A DNA stretch of 64,000 nucleotides from Actinacidiphila rubida (GCF_900110255.1 NZ_FODD01000004.1:62001-126000); one strand, 5' to 3'; shown: positions 28,026 to 37,800, counted from the stretch's first letter. A program made the numbers and translations. Notes: a model not told the origin generated them from the letters alone.

Positions 28026-30353
28026 TCAACCGTCCAGCGTGAGGCGGGGCTTGGGGGCGTCGGTGCGGCCGGTCGGGGGCGGTCGCCGGCCGGCCAGGTA
28101 GGACGGCGGCCAGGGGGCGGCCGGTCCCTCGTAGCCCTGCTCGGCCGCGGCGTGCAGCGTCCAGTGCGGGTCGTACAGGTGCGGGCGGGCCAGCGCGCAC
28201 AGGTCGGCGCGGCCCGCCAGCAGCAGGGAGTTGACGTCGTCCCACGACGAGATGGCGCCGACCGCGATGACCGGCAGCCCCGTCGCGTTGCGGATGCGGT
28301 CGGCGAACGGCGTCTGGTAGGAGCGGCCGAACGCCGGGGCCTCGTCGGCGACGACCTGCCCGGTGGACACGTCGACGGCGTCGGCACCGTGCGCCGCCAG
28401 CGCGCGGGCGATCTCCACCGCGTCGTCACCCGAAGTGCCGCCGTCGGCCCAGTCGGTGGCGGAGATCCGGACGCTCAGGGGGCGGTCGCCCGGCCACACC
28501 CGCCGTACCGCGTCGAGCACGTCGAGGGGGAAGCGCAGCCGGCCGGCGAGGTCGCCGCCGTAGGCGTCGGTGCGGTGGTTGGTGAGCGGGGAGAGGAAGG
28601 AGGACAGCAGGTAGCCGTGGGCGCAGTGCAGTTCGAGCAGGTCGAAGCCGGCGCGGGCGCCGCGTTCGGCGGCGGCGGCGAACTGGTCGCGGATGCGGGC
28701 GAGTCCGGCCTGGTCGAGCGCGTGCGGCACCTGGTTGACGCCGCTCCGGTAGGGCAGTGCGGACGGCGCGACGACCGGCCAGTTGCCGTCGGGCAGCGGC
28801 TGGTCGATGCCCTCCCACATCAGGCGGGTGGAGCCCTTGCGGCCGCTGTGGCCGAGTTGCAGCCCGACGGCCGCGCCCTGCCCGGAGGCGTGCACGAAGT
28901 CGGCGACGCGGCGCCAGGCCGCCTCCTGCTCGTCGGACCACAGGCCGGTGCAGCCCGGGGTGATGCGCCCTTCGGGACTCACGCACACCATCTCGGTCAT
29001 CACCAGGCCGGCGCCGCCCAGCGCCCGCGCGCCCAGGTGGACGAGGTGGAAGTCGCCGGGCAGGCCGTCGCGCGCGGTGTACAGGTCCATCGGCGAGACG
29101 ACGACGCGGTTGCGCAGGGTCAGGCCGCGCAGGGTGAACGGGGTGAACATCGGCGGCGTGCCGGGCGGGGCGCCGAACGCGGCCTCCACGGTGTCGGTGA
29201 ACTCCCGGTCGCGCAGCCGCAGATTGTCGTGGGTGACGCGGCGGCTGCGGGTGAGCAGGTTGAACGCGAACTGCAGCGGCGGCTGGTCGACATACTGGGC
29301 GATCCGCTCGAACCACTCCGAGCTGGCCAGCGCCGCCCGCTGGGTGCTCGCCACGACCGGGCGGCGCTCGGCCTCGTACGCGGCGAGCGCGGTGCCGGTG
29401 TCCGGGTGCTCACGCAGGCAGGCGGCGAGCGCCAGGGCGTCCTCCATGGCCAGTTTGGTGCCGGAGCCGATGGAGAAGTGCGCGGTGTGCGCGGCGTCGC
29501 CGAGCAGCACCGTGTTCCCGTGCCGCCAGCGGTCGTTGACGACGGTGGTGAAGTACTGCCAGCGCGAGCGGTTGCCGCGCAGCGGGCGGCCGTCGAGGAC
29601 CTGGGCGAACAGCTTCTCGCAGGCGGCGATGCTGCCGGCCTCGTCCAGCGCGTCGAACCCGGCGCGCCGCCACACGTCCTCGGCCATCTCGACGATGAAG
29701 GTGGCGGCGTCGGCACGGTAGGGGTAGGCGTGCGCCTGCATCACGCCGTGCGGGGTCTGCAGGATCTCGAACCGAAAGGCGTCCAGCGGGAGTTCGGCGG
29801 AGAGCCAGATGTAGCGGCAGCCGTGCGGGGTCAGATGGGGGCCGAACGCGTCGGCGTGCCCGGCGCGGGTGGCGCTGCGCGCGCCGTCGGCGGCGACCAC
29901 GAGGTCGTACGCGGCGGCGAGTGCGGCGGCCGGCGGCGCCGGGGTGCGGACATGGACCCGCACGCCGAGAGCGCGGCAGCGCTCGGCGAGCAGCACGAGC
30001 AGCCGGCGCCGGTCGAGGGCGGCGAAACCGTGGCCGCCGCTGCGGACCGCGCGGCCGCGGTGGTGGATCTCGATGTCCTGCCAGCGGACGAACTCCCGCT
30101 GCACGGCATCGTGCAGGACCGGGTCGGCCTGGGCGATGCCGCCGAGGGTCTCGTCGGAGAACACGACGCCGAAGCCGAAGCTGTCCTCGGGGGCGCCGCG
30201 CTCCCAGACGGTCACCGAGCGGTCCGGGTCGAGGCGTTTGAGCAGGGCGGCGGCGTAGAGGCCGCCGGGTCCGCCGCCGACGACGGCGACCCGCAGGCCG
30301 GTGTTCGGACCCGCGTCCGGGACGGTGTCCGGGCCGGCGGCGGGCCCGGTCAC
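28026..30353 (-). CDS. Fused FAD monooxygenase/old-yellow-enzyme (2-aminobenzoyl-CoA monooxygenase/reductase type)
   Basis: Encodes 775 residues in two halves. Residues 20-385 are a class-A flavin monooxygenase: GGGPGG (26-31), DRRRLLVLL and LLGDAAHTAHFSIGSGTKLAMEDALALA (near 285, the second FAD motif). Residues 400-760 are an NADH:flavin oxidoreductase barrel (old yellow enzyme): FTLRGLTLRNRVVVSPMDLY, FDLLELHCAHGYLLSSFLSPLTNHRTDAYGG and the phosphate-site segments VIAVGAIS and ADLCALARPHLYDP. This fusion is known for 2-aminobenzoyl-CoA monooxygenase/reductase of Azoarcus and for salicylyl-CoA 5-hydroxylase-type proteins. It hydroxylates the ring and reduces it. The GTG at 30353 lies two bases after the hydratase stop with GGGAAGG upstream; a GTG at 30371 is possible. 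Confidence 0.88.
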   Translation of the reverse strand: MTGPAAGPDTVPDAGPNTGLRVAVVGGGPGGLYAAALLKRLDPDRSVTVWERGAPEDSFGFGVVFSDETLGGIAQADPVLHDAVQREFVRWQDIEIHHRGRAVRSGGHGFAALDRRRLLVLLAERCRALGVRVHVRTPAPPAAALAAAYDLVVAADGARSATRAGHADAFGPHLTPHGCRYIWLSAELPLDAFRFEILQTPHGVMQAHAYPYRADAATFIVEMAEDVWRRAGFDALDEAGSIAACEKLFAQVLDGRPLRGNRSRWQYFTTVVNDRWRHGNTVLLGDAAHTAHFSIGSGTKLAMEDALALAACLREHPDTGTALAAYEAERRPVVASTQRAALASSEWFERIAQYVDQPPLQFAFNLLTRSRRVTHDNLRLRDREFTDTVEAAFGAPPGTPPMFTPFTLRGLTLRNRVVVSPMDLYTARDGLPGDFHLVHLGARALGGAGLVMTEMVCVSPEGRITPGCTGLWSDEQEAAWRRVADFVHASGQGAAVGLQLGHSGRKGSTRLMWEGIDQPLPDGNWPVVAPSALPYRSGVNQVPHALDQAGLARIRDQFAAAAERGARAGFDLLELHCAHGYLLSSFLSPLTNHRTDAYGGDLAGRLRFPLDVLDAVRRVWPGDRPLSVRISATDWADGGTSGDDAVEIARALAAHGADAVDVSTGQVVADEAPAFGRSYQTPFADRIRNATGLPVIAVGAISSWDDVNSLLLAGRADLCALARPHLYDPHWTLHAAAEQGYEGPAAPWPPSYLAGRRPPPTGRTDAPKPRLTLDG

Positions 30354-30355
30354 GG

Positions 30356-31183
30356 TCAGCGGCCTTCCCACTCGGGTTCGCGCCGTGCGGTGAACGCGGC
30401 GTGGAACTCGGCGTAGTCGGCGCTGGTCATCAGCAGCGCCTGGGCGGCGGCGTCCATCTCGACGGCGGCGCCGAGCGGCATGTCGAGTTCCGCGGTGAGC
30501 AGCGCCTTGGTCTGGCGGTAGGCCAGCGCGGGGCCGTCGGCGAGCTTCCGGGCCAGGGCCGCGGCGGCCGCGTGCGCGCCGCCCTCCGGCGCGGTCTGGC
30601 TGACCAGCCCGATCCGCTCGGCCTCCGCCGCGTCGACCGCGTCGCCGAGCATCAGCAGCCGGGTGGCGTGGCCGAGGCCGACCAGGCGCGGCAGCAGGTA
30701 GGCGGCGCCCATGTCGGCGCCGGCCAGTCCGACGCGGGTGAACAGGAACGCGAAGCGGGCGCCGGGTTCGACGATCCGGAAGTCCGAGGCGAGCGCCAGG
30801 ACCGCGCCGGCCCCGGCGGCCACGCCGTGCACGGCGGCGATGACGGGGAACGGGGCCTCGCGGATGGCGCGGACGACCTGGCCGGTCATGCGGGTGAAGT
30901 CCAGCAGTTCGCCGGCGCTCATGGCGAGCGTGGCGCCGATGATCTCCTCCACGTCACCGCCGGAGCAGAAGCCGCGGCCGGCGCCGCCGAGCACCAGGGC
31001 GCGGGTGTCGCCCTCGCGGGCCAGCTCGGCGAGCAGGTCGCGCAGGTCGGCGTAGGCGCCGAAGGTGAGGGCGTTGAGCCGGTCGGGACGGTCGAGCGTG
31101 ACGGTGGCGACGCCCTCGGAGCGGTCCAGGCGCAGATGGCGCCAGTGGCCGGTGGGGCTCGCGGAGCTGGGGTGCGGACTCAT
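30356..31183 (-). CDS. Enoyl-CoA hydratase/isomerase
   Basis: Encodes 275 residues of the crotonase family. The oxyanion-hole segments are visible as RGFCSGGDVEEI (near residue 70) and VAAGAGAVLALASDFRIVEPGARFAFLFTRVGLAGADMGAAYLLPRLVG (120-165). The position of one catalytic Glu is Asp or Gly in this last segment (GLAGADMG), as in several crotonase subfamilies that act on cyclic or aromatic acyl-CoAs. A strong GAGGAGG site precedes the ATG. It is the first gene of an operon with the fused oxygenase/reductase; its promoter holds the shared TGACTGTCGTCA dyad. A hydration or ring-opening step after ring reduction fits. Confidence 0.88.
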   Translation of the reverse strand: MSPHPSSASPTGHWRHLRLDRSEGVATVTLDRPDRLNALTFGAYADLRDLLAELAREGDTRALVLGGAGRGFCSGGDVEEIIGATLAMSAGELLDFTRMTGQVVRAIREAPFPVIAAVHGVAAGAGAVLALASDFRIVEPGARFAFLFTRVGLAGADMGAAYLLPRLVGLGHATRLLMLGDAVDAAEAERIGLVSQTAPEGGAHAAAAALARKLADGPALAYRQTKALLTAELDMPLGAAVEMDAAAQALLMTSADYAEFHAAFTARREPEWEGR

Positions 31184-31221
31184 GGCGCGGCCTCCTCGCG
31201 CTCGACGGTATCACCAGTTCG

Positions 31222-31233
31222 TGACTGTCGTCA
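31222..31233. promoter_or_regulatory. Second copy of the 12-bp dyad, hydratase promoter
   Basis: TGACTGTCGTCA, identical to 25429-25440, lies 39 bp upstream of the enoyl-CoA hydratase start. A downstream GTAACGC resembles GTTACGC that follows the first copy. Confidence 0.6.
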
Positions 31234-31291
31234 GTAACGCGAGACAAGGCCGTGCCGTGGTCCGCTCCGGCCGGGAGCCGCCTCCCCGGGG

Positions 31292-32290
31292 TCAGCCCAG
31301 GGTGGCGACCATGATCGCCTTGATGGTGTGCATGCGGTTCTCCGCCTGGTCGAACACCACGGAGCGCGGGGACTCGAAGACCTCGTCCGAGACCTCGAGG
31401 AAGTCCAGGCCGTGGCGGGCGTGGATGTCCCGGCCGACGGTGGTGCCCAGGTCGTGGAAGGCCGGCAGGCAGTGCAGGAAGGTGGCCTCGGGGTTGCCGG
31501 TGGCGCGCATGACGTCGGCGGTGACGGCGTAGGGGCGCAGCAGCGCGATCCGCTCGTCCCAGATCTCCTTGGGCTCGCCCATCGAGACCCACACGTCGGT
31601 GTGGATGTGGTCGGCGCCGCTGACGCCCTCCTCCACGTCGTCGGTGAGGGTGATGCGGGCACCGGAGCTCTCGGCGACCCGGCGCGCCTCGGCGACGACG
31701 TCGGCGTCGGGCCACAGGCCCTGCGGCGCGGCGATGCGCACGTCCATGCCGAGCAGCGCGCCGGTGACCAGCAGGGAGTTGCCCATGTTGGAGCGGGCGT
31801 CGCCGAGGTAGGCGTAGGCGATCTCGCCGAGCGGCTTGGGGTTGTGCTCGGTCATGGTGAGGACGTCGGCGAGCATCTGGGTGGGGTGCCACTCGTCGGT
31901 GAGGCCGTTCCACACCGGCACACCGGCGTGCGCGGCCAGCTCCTCGACGACGGTCTGGCCGTGGCCGCGGTACTGGATGCCGTCGAACATCCGGCCCAGG
32001 ACGCGCGCGGTGTCCTTGACCGACTCCTTGTGGCCGATCTGCGAGCCGGACGGGTCGAGGTAGGTGGAGGAGGCGCCCTGGTCGGCGGCGGCCACCTCGA
32101 ACGAGCACCGGGTGCGGGTGGAGGTCTTCTCGAAGACCAGCGCGATGTTCTTCCCGCGCAGCCGCTGCTGCTCGGCGCCCGCCTTCTTGGCGGCCTTGAG
32201 CTCCGCGGCCAGGTCCACCAGGGAGCGGAACTCCTCGGCGGTGAAGTCCAGCTCCTTCAGGAAGTGCCGGCCCTTGAGGTCGACGGCCAT
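31292..32290 (-). CDS. argF: Ornithine carbamoyltransferase
   Basis: Encodes 332 residues, full length. The carbamoyl-phosphate signature [12 protein letters not shown] (near residue 56), the HPTQMLAD segment (near 134), ornithine-binding DVWVSMGE and [10 protein letters not shown] (near 273) are all present. It makes citrulline from ornithine and carbamoyl phosphate, or runs in reverse in the arginine deiminase route. It follows the arginine deiminase gene on the same strand with a 116-bp gap that holds an AT-rich island, so it may have its own promoter. No carbamate kinase or arginine/ornithine antiporter gene is nearby. Confidence 0.95.
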   Translation of the reverse strand: MAVDLKGRHFLKELDFTAEEFRSLVDLAAELKAAKKAGAEQQRLRGKNIALVFEKTSTRTRCSFEVAAADQGASSTYLDPSGSQIGHKESVKDTARVLGRMFDGIQYRGHGQTVVEELAAHAGVPVWNGLTDEWHPTQMLADVLTMTEHNPKPLGEIAYAYLGDARSNMGNSLLVTGALLGMDVRIAAPQGLWPDADVVAEARRVAESSGARITLTDDVEEGVSGADHIHTDVWVSMGEPKEIWDERIALLRPYAVTADVMRATGNPEATFLHCLPAFHDLGTTVGRDIHARHGLDFLEVSDEVFESPRSVVFDQAENRMHTIKAIMVATLG

Positions 32291-32353
32291 GCGGATACTC
32301 CTATGGTGCGTACGGTGCGGTGCGCGCTCGGCGGACGCGGGAACACTGGAACC

Positions 32354-32379
32354 CTATACGATAGTCAGCATTCTTATAC
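32354..32379 (-). promoter_or_regulatory. AT-rich promoter island upstream of argF
   Basis: About 26 bp with TATAC repeated at both ends and little GC, 65-90 bp before the argF start, in a region otherwise above 70% GC. It is the likely promoter, and ArgR-type boxes are AT-rich, but the match to a known ARG box is poor. Confidence 0.35.
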
Positions 32380-32406
32380 ACCCCCTTCTCGGCTGGCGGA
32401 CGACGG

Positions 32407-33630
32407 TCAGACGGCCTCCCGCTCGACCGGGCAGCTCATGCAGCGCGGCCCGCCGCGGCCGCGGCCCAGCTCGCTGCCGGGGATCTCGATGACCTCGATG
32501 CCGCGCTTGCGCAGGAAGGTGTTGGTGGTCGCGTTGCGCTCGTAGGCGACGACCACGCCCGGCTCCACGGCCAGCACGTTGCAGCCGTCGTCCCACTGCT
32601 CGCGCTCGGCGGAGTGCACGTCCTGGGTGGCGGTGAGCACCGTGATCATGTCCAGGCCGAGGGCCGCCGCGATCGCGCGGTGCATGTGCTCCGGCGGGTG
32701 GTCGGTGACCTTCAGCTCGCCCGGCTCGGCGCCCGGCTCGATGGTGTAGGAGCGGAGCATGCCCAGGCCCGCGTACTGGGTGAAGGTGTCCCCGTCGACC
32801 ATCGTCATGACCGTGTCCAGGTGCATGAACGCCCGCGCCTTGGGCATGTCCAGCGCCACGATGGTCTGTGCGGACCCGGTCGCGAACAGGCCGCGGGCCA
32901 GCATCTCCACCGCCTGCGGGGTGGTGCGCTCGCTCATCCCGATGAGCACCGCGCCGCGCCCGATCACCAGCACGTCGCCGCCTTCTATGGTCGACGGGTA
33001 GGCGCTCTGGCCCTCGGACCACACGTGGAAACCGCCGCCCGCGAACAGCGGGTGGTGCCGGTAGATCGCCTCGAAGTGCACGGTCTCGCGCTGCCGCGCC
33101 GGCCAGCGCATCGCGTTGATGCTCACGCCGTCGTACACCCACGCCGAGGTGTCGCGGGTGAACAGGTGGTTGGGCAGCGGGCTGAGCAGGAAGTCGTCCA
33201 GGTCCATGGCGTGGAACAGCACGGACACCGGCTCGGGGAAGCGCTCCAGGTACTCGCGCTTGGTCATGCCGCCGACCAGCGCCTCGGTCAGCTCGGCCGG
33301 GGCCAGCTCGTCGAAGGCGGCCCGCAGCCGGTCGGTGGCGAGCGGCCCGTACTCCTTCTCGTGGAACACCCGGTCGAGAACCAGCCGCCGCGCCTCGGGC
33401 ACCGCCAGCGACTCCGCGAGCAGGTCCCCGAACAGGTGGACCTGCACTCCGCGGTCGCGCAGCACGTCGGCGAAGCCGTCGTGCTCGGCGCGCGCCCGGC
33501 GCACCCACAGCAGGTCGTCGAAGAGCAGCGCGTCCTTGTTGCTGGGGGTCAGGCGCTTCAGCTCGAGGTCCGGGCGGTGCAGGATGACGCTGCGCAGCCG
33601 CCCGGCCTCGGAGTCGACGTGGAATCCCAT
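32407..33630 (-). CDS. arcA: Arginine deiminase
   Basis: Encodes 407 residues, the usual ADI length. It hydrolyses arginine to citrulline and ammonia. Catalytic elements are present: [18 protein letters not shown] and [27 protein letters not shown] in the guanidine-modifying fold, the catalytic His in [16 protein letters not shown] (near residue 278) and the nucleophilic Cys in [13 protein letters not shown] near residue 397. The ATG at 33630 starts the family-typical [20 protein letters not shown]. With argF downstream, citrulline could be phosphorolysed to ornithine and carbamoyl phosphate. A hairpin separates it from the RNA-repair gene upstream. Confidence 0.95.
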   Translation of the reverse strand: MGFHVDSEAGRLRSVILHRPDLELKRLTPSNKDALLFDDLLWVRRARAEHDGFADVLRDRGVQVHLFGDLLAESLAVPEARRLVLDRVFHEKEYGPLATDRLRAAFDELAPAELTEALVGGMTKREYLERFPEPVSVLFHAMDLDDFLLSPLPNHLFTRDTSAWVYDGVSINAMRWPARQRETVHFEAIYRHHPLFAGGGFHVWSEGQSAYPSTIEGGDVLVIGRGAVLIGMSERTTPQAVEMLARGLFATGSAQTIVALDMPKARAFMHLDTVMTMVDGDTFTQYAGLGMLRSYTIEPGAEPGELKVTDHPPEHMHRAIAAALGLDMITVLTATQDVHSAEREQWDDGCNVLAVEPGVVVAYERNATTNTFLRKRGIEVIEIPGSELGRGRGGPRCMSCPVEREAV

Positions 33631-33650
33631 GGCACCAGACCTTCCCACTT

Positions 33651-33686
33651 TTCCCGTGCCGTCACGCCGGAGTGACGGCACGGGAA
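33651..33686 (-). terminator. Terminator of the Hen1-Pnkp operon
   Basis: A perfect 15-bp stem (33651-33665 with 33672-33686) and a 6-base loop, 12 bp after the Pnkp stop and followed by AAGTGGG on the minus strand. Confidence 0.8.
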
Positions 33687-33697
33687 GGAGGGCTCGG

Positions 33698-36250
33698 TCA
33701 CAGCCGCGGGTCGACCGGCTCCGACTCCAGCGCGAGGACCGCGAACACCGCCTCGTGGACGCGCCACAGCGGTTCGCCGCCCGCCAGCCGGTCCAGGGCC
33801 TCCAGGCCGAGGGCGTACTCGCGCAGCGCCAGCGACCGCTTGTGTCCCAGCGACCGGCCGCGCAGCCGTGCCAGGTGCTCGGGTCGGGTGTACTCCGGGC
33901 CGTAGATGATCCGCAGGTACTCCCGGCCGCGGCACTTGACGCCCGGCTGCACGAGCCGCCCGGACTCCGTCCGTGCCAGCGCCGCGAGCGGCTTGACGAC
34001 CATGCCCTCACCACCCGCGGCGGTCAGGTCCAGCCACCAGTCCGTGCCGGCCGCCACCGACGCCTCGTCCCCGGTGTCGACGACCAGCCGCCGGGTGGTG
34101 CGCAGCAGCCCGCTGGGGTCGGCCTCCACCAGCCGGTCCAGCAGCGCGAGCTGCTGGTCGTGCGGCAGCCCGGCCAGGCTGCGGCCCTGCACCGCGAGCA
34201 GCTGGAACGGCGCGAGGTGCACGCCCTCCAGGCCGTCCGTGGTCCAGCAGTAGCGGCCGTAGGCGTCGGTGAACGCGCCCGCGTCGGCGGCGCGTTCACG
34301 CTGCCTGCCCAGCAGCGGGGACACCTCGGCGCCGCGGCCCGCGGCGGCCTCCAGCGCGGCCAGCGCCGGCGGGAAGACCGCGCCCGCGGCCGCGCCGACC
34401 GCCGCGTACTGGCGGCGCAGCAGCCCGGACGCCTTCAGCGACCAGGGCAGCAGCTCGGCGTCGAGCAGCAGCCAGCCGGTGCCGAACTCCTCCCACAGGC
34501 CGGCGGCCGTCGCGGCCGCCCGCAGCCGGGCCAGCACCTCCTCGGTGACCTGGGGGTCGTCGAAGAACGGCCGCCCGGTGCGGGTGTGCAGCGCGCCGGT
34601 CACGCCCCGGGTGCCGAACCGTTCGGCGGCCGCCTCCTCGTCGCGGCACACCAGGGCGACCGCCCGGGAGCCCATGTGCTTCTCCTCGCACACCACGTGC
34701 CGCACGCCGTCCTCGCGGTAGGCGGCGAACGCCTCCCGCGGGTGCTCCAGGTAGCCGTCCCGCAGGGACGTGGCGCACGGCGCCATCGTCGGCGGCAGGT
34801 AGGCCAGCAGCCGCGGGTCGACGGCGAACCGGCTCATCACCTCCAGCGCCGCCGCCGCGTTCTCCTCGCGCACGGCGAGCCGTCCCATGGCGGAGGTCTC
34901 CACCACGCGCCGGCCCGCGACGTCCGCGAGGTCCAGCGGGCGGCCCTCCCGGCCGCCGGGTGCCTCCGTCTGCAGCGGCTTGGCCGGCTCGTACCAGACC
35001 CGCTCAGCCGGCACGTCGACGATCTCTCGCTCCGGCCAGCGCAGCGCGGTCAGGCGGCCGCCGAACACCGCGCCGGTGTCCAGGCACAGGGTGTTGTTGA
35101 TCCACGAGGTGCGCGGCACCGGGGTGTGGCCGTAGACCACGGCGGCGCGGCCGCGGTAGTCCTCGGCCCACGGGTAGCGCACGGGCAGGCCGAACTCGTC
35201 GGTCTCGCCGGTGGTGTCGCCGTACAGGGCGTGCGAGCGCACCCGGCCCGAGGTGCGGCCGTGGTACTTCTCCGGCAGGCCGGCGTGGCAGACCACGAGC
35301 CGGCCGCCGTCCAGCACGTAGTGGCTGACCAGGCCGTCCACGAAGGTGCGCACCCGCTCGCGGAACTCCGGGTCCCGGGCGTCCTCGCGGGTGAACTGCT
35401 CGATGGTCTCGGCCAGGCCGTGGGTGTGCTGGACGGCGCGGCCCTTGAGCCAGCGCCCGAGCTTGTTCTCGTGGTTGCCGGGCACGCACAGCGCGGTGCC
35501 CGCCTCGACCATGCCCATGACGCGGCGCAGCACGCCGGGGCTGTCCGGGCCGCGGTCGACCAGGTCGCCGACGAACACGGCGGTGCGGCCCTCGGGGTGC
35601 GCCCCGTCGCGGTAGCCGAGCTTCGCCAGCAGCGTGTCCAGCTCGGAGCTGCAGCCGTGCACGTCGCCGATGATGTCGAACGGGCCGGTGAGGTGGGCCA
35701 GGTCGTTGTACCGGCGCTCGGTGACGATCCGGGCGGCGTCGATCTCCGCGGTGCCGCGCAGCACGTGCACCTTGCGGAAGCCCTCGCGCTCCAGACCGCG
35801 CAGGGAGCGGCGCAGCTCGCGCTGGTGCCGCTGGATGACGTGGCGGGGCATCCCGGCCCGGTCGGGGCGGGCGGCGTTGCGCTCGGCGCACACCTGCTCG
35901 GGCACGTCGAGGACGATCGCGATGGGCAGCACGTCGTACTCGCGGGCCAGCCTGACCAGCTGCCGGCGGGACTCGGGCTGGACGCTCGTCGCGTCGACGA
36001 CGGTACGGCGGCCGGCCGCCAGCCGCTTGCCGGCGATGTAGTGGAGCACATCGAACGCGTCGGAGCTGGCGCTCTGGTCGTTCTCGTCGTCGCTGACCAG
36101 GGCGCGGCAGAAGTCCGACGAGATCACCTCGGTCGGCGTGAAGTGCCGGGCGGCGAACGTGGACTTGCCCGATCCGGTGGCTCCGATCAGCACGACCAGG
36201 GACAGGTCGGTGACGGGCAGGGTGCGGACGGCGGCGGACTGCTCGGTCAT
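33698..36250 (-). CDS. pnkp: Polynucleotide kinase-phosphatase (bacterial RNA repair)
   Basis: Encodes 850 residues with the three catalytic modules of bacterial Pnkp. The 5'-kinase has P-loop GATGSGKST at 23-31. The binuclear metallophosphatase has [11 protein letters not shown] (near 195), [12 protein letters not shown] and GNHENK. The C-terminal adenylyltransferase has motif I EKHMGSR (near 520), where the lysine takes AMP. Bacterial Pnkp removes 2',3'-cyclic phosphate, phosphorylates 5' ends and, only together with Hen1, seals cut RNA such as ribotoxin-cleaved tRNA. Its ATG overlaps the Hen1 stop by four bases, so the pair is translationally coupled. The length and order match the Clostridium thermocellum-type protein. 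Confidence 0.95.
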   Translation of the reverse strand: MTEQSAAVRTLPVTDLSLVVLIGATGSGKSTFAARHFTPTEVISSDFCRALVSDDENDQSASSDAFDVLHYIAGKRLAAGRRTVVDATSVQPESRRQLVRLAREYDVLPIAIVLDVPEQVCAERNAARPDRAGMPRHVIQRHQRELRRSLRGLEREGFRKVHVLRGTAEIDAARIVTERRYNDLAHLTGPFDIIGDVHGCSSELDTLLAKLGYRDGAHPEGRTAVFVGDLVDRGPDSPGVLRRVMGMVEAGTALCVPGNHENKLGRWLKGRAVQHTHGLAETIEQFTREDARDPEFRERVRTFVDGLVSHYVLDGGRLVVCHAGLPEKYHGRTSGRVRSHALYGDTTGETDEFGLPVRYPWAEDYRGRAAVVYGHTPVPRTSWINNTLCLDTGAVFGGRLTALRWPEREIVDVPAERVWYEPAKPLQTEAPGGREGRPLDLADVAGRRVVETSAMGRLAVREENAAAALEVMSRFAVDPRLLAYLPPTMAPCATSLRDGYLEHPREAFAAYREDGVRHVVCEEKHMGSRAVALVCRDEEAAAERFGTRGVTGALHTRTGRPFFDDPQVTEEVLARLRAAATAAGLWEEFGTGWLLLDAELLPWSLKASGLLRRQYAAVGAAAGAVFPPALAALEAAAGRGAEVSPLLGRQRERAADAGAFTDAYGRYCWTTDGLEGVHLAPFQLLAVQGRSLAGLPHDQQLALLDRLVEADPSGLLRTTRRLVVDTGDEASVAAGTDWWLDLTAAGGEGMVVKPLAALARTESGRLVQPGVKCRGREYLRIIYGPEYTRPEHLARLRGRSLGHKRSLALREYALGLEALDRLAGGEPLWRVHEAVFAVLALESEPVDPRL

Positions 36251-37800
36251 GCCGCTGCCTCCTTCGCGCTGGTGCGGGAACCGTTCTCGGAACCGGTGCC
36301 GGTCGAGTCACCGGTACCGGTCGTGCTGCCGGTGCGGGTCGTGCTGCCGTCGCGGGCGCCGGCGAGGGTGAGCACCGCCATCTGGGTCGGCGGGCCCACC
36401 TCGGGGTCGTCGGGGCCGACGGGGGCGAACGCCACGGTGTAACCGTGCCGTTCGGCCACCGCGCCCGCCCACGCGGCGAACTCCGCGCGGGTCCACTCGA
36501 AGCGGTGGTCGGCGTGCCGGACGTGGCCGTGCGGCAGCGACTCCCAGCGCACGTTGTACTCGGCGTTCGGGGTCGTCACCACGACCGTGCGGGGCCGCGC
36601 GGCCCCGAACACCGCGTACTCCAGCGCGGGCAGCCGCGGCGGGTCGACGTGCTCGACGACCTCGCAGAGCACTGCCGCGTCGTAGCCCTTCAGCCGCTGG
36701 TCGGTGTACGTCAGCGCGCCCTGGAACAGCGTGACCCGGGACGCCTGCCGCTCGCCCATCCGGTCCAGGTGCAGCCGGCGCGCGGCCATGTCGAGTGCGC
36801 GTACCGACACGTCCACCCCCACGACCTCGGTGAACCGCGGGTCCTTCAGCAGCGCGGCCACCAGCTGGCCCTGGCCGCAGCCGAGGTCCAGCACCCGGGC
36901 GGCCCCGGCCTCGCGCAGCGCGGCCAGGATCGCCTCGCGGCGCTGCACGGCCAGCGGGGCCGGGCGCTCCTCGGCGCCTTCGGGCGCCTCGGCCTCGACC
37001 GCGTTGTCCAGGTCCTCGACCTCGACGTCGTCGGCGTCCGCGAGCCGGGCCAGCTCCAGCCGCTCCCTGGCCTGACGGGTCAGCGACCAGCGGCGCGCCA
37101 GGTAGCGCGTGGTGATCAGGCTCTGCTCGGGGTGGCGCGGCAGCCATCCCTCGCCGAACCGCAGCAGCTTGTCGACCTCGTCCTCCGACACCCAGTAGTG
37201 CTTGGCGTCGTCGAGCACAGGGAGGAGTACATAGAGGTGGCGCAGCGCCTCCGACAGCCGCAGGTCGCCCTCCAGCGTCAGCGCCACGTAGCGCGACTCG
37301 CCCCACTCGGGGAACCGGGCGTCCAGCGCGACCGGTTCCGCCGTCACCCGCCAGCCCAGTGGCTCGAAGAGCCGGGCGACGAGCGCGGCGCCGCCGCGCG
37401 CGGGCACTGCCGGCACCTCGACGCGCAGTGGCATCGGCGCCGCCGCCCGCTCCGGGTGGCTGCGGCACTCTCCCTTGAGCGCGCTGGAGAACACGGTCCG
37501 CAGCGCGACCGCGAGCAGCGACGACGCCGCGTACGGCCGGTCGTTGACGTACTGCGCCAGCGCCGCGTCGGGCGCCCCGCCACGGCCCCTTCCCCGCCCG
37601 CGCCGCAGCAGCGCGGGCGGATCGACCTCCAGCAGCAGTGCCGCGGTGGTGCGCTCCTGCGACGCCTCGGGGTAGAACACGTGGGCGTCGCCGTAGGACG
37701 TCGAGAACGTCTGCGCCTTGTCCGGGTGCTTGTGCAGCAGGAAGCCGAGGTCGGTGGCAGGGGCCGCCGCGGTGCCGGTGGTGGTGAGGGTCAGGAACAC
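36247..37800 (-). CDS. hen1: 3'-terminal RNA ribose 2'-O-methyltransferase Hen1
   Basis: Encodes 517 residues from a GTG. The first 250 residues are the bacterial Hen1 N-terminal ligase-activating domain (HKHPDKAQTFSTSYGDAHVFYPEAS near residue 22). The C-terminal methyltransferase has SAM motif DLGCGQGQL (near 305) and the metal site formed by EVVEHVD (near 379) and RHADHRFEW (near 430). Hen1 adds a 2'-O-methyl to the break end so that the repaired RNA resists a second cut, and its N-terminal part activates Pnkp ligation. An acidic linker (about 265-285) separates the halves. The C-terminus carries a run of Thr-Gly repeats before a short tail, perhaps flexible. Confidence 0.95.
   Translation of the reverse strand: MFLTLTTTGTAAAPATDLGFLLHKHPDKAQTFSTSYGDAHVFYPEASQERTTAALLLEVDPPALLRRGRGRGRGGAPDAALAQYVNDRPYAASSLLAVALRTVFSSALKGECRSHPERAAAPMPLRVEVPAVPARGGAALVARLFEPLGWRVTAEPVALDARFPEWGESRYVALTLEGDLRLSEALRHLYVLLPVLDDAKHYWVSEDEVDKLLRFGEGWLPRHPEQSLITTRYLARRWSLTRQARERLELARLADADDVEVEDLDNAVEAEAPEGAEERPAPLAVQRREAILAALREAGAARVLDLGCGQGQLVAALLKDPRFTEVVGVDVSVRALDMAARRLHLDRMGERQASRVTLFQGALTYTDQRLKGYDAAVLCEVVEHVDPPRLPALEYAVFGAARPRTVVVTTPNAEYNVRWESLPHGHVRHADHRFEWTRAEFAAWAGAVAERHGYTVAFAPVGPDDPEVGPPTQMAVLTLAGARDGSTTRTGSTTGTGDSTGTGSENGSRTSAKEAAA

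Noticed and set aside
23653-31183. A natural-product cluster built around salicylyl-CoA hydroxylation
   Set aside because: There is no polyketide, NRPS or tailoring gene; ligase, dehydrogenase, hydratase and PaaX regulator point to catabolism. The salicylate alternative for the substrate remains open.
32354-32379. An ARG box before argF
   Set aside because: The AT-rich island does not match the ARG box consensus well enough; kept only as a promoter island.
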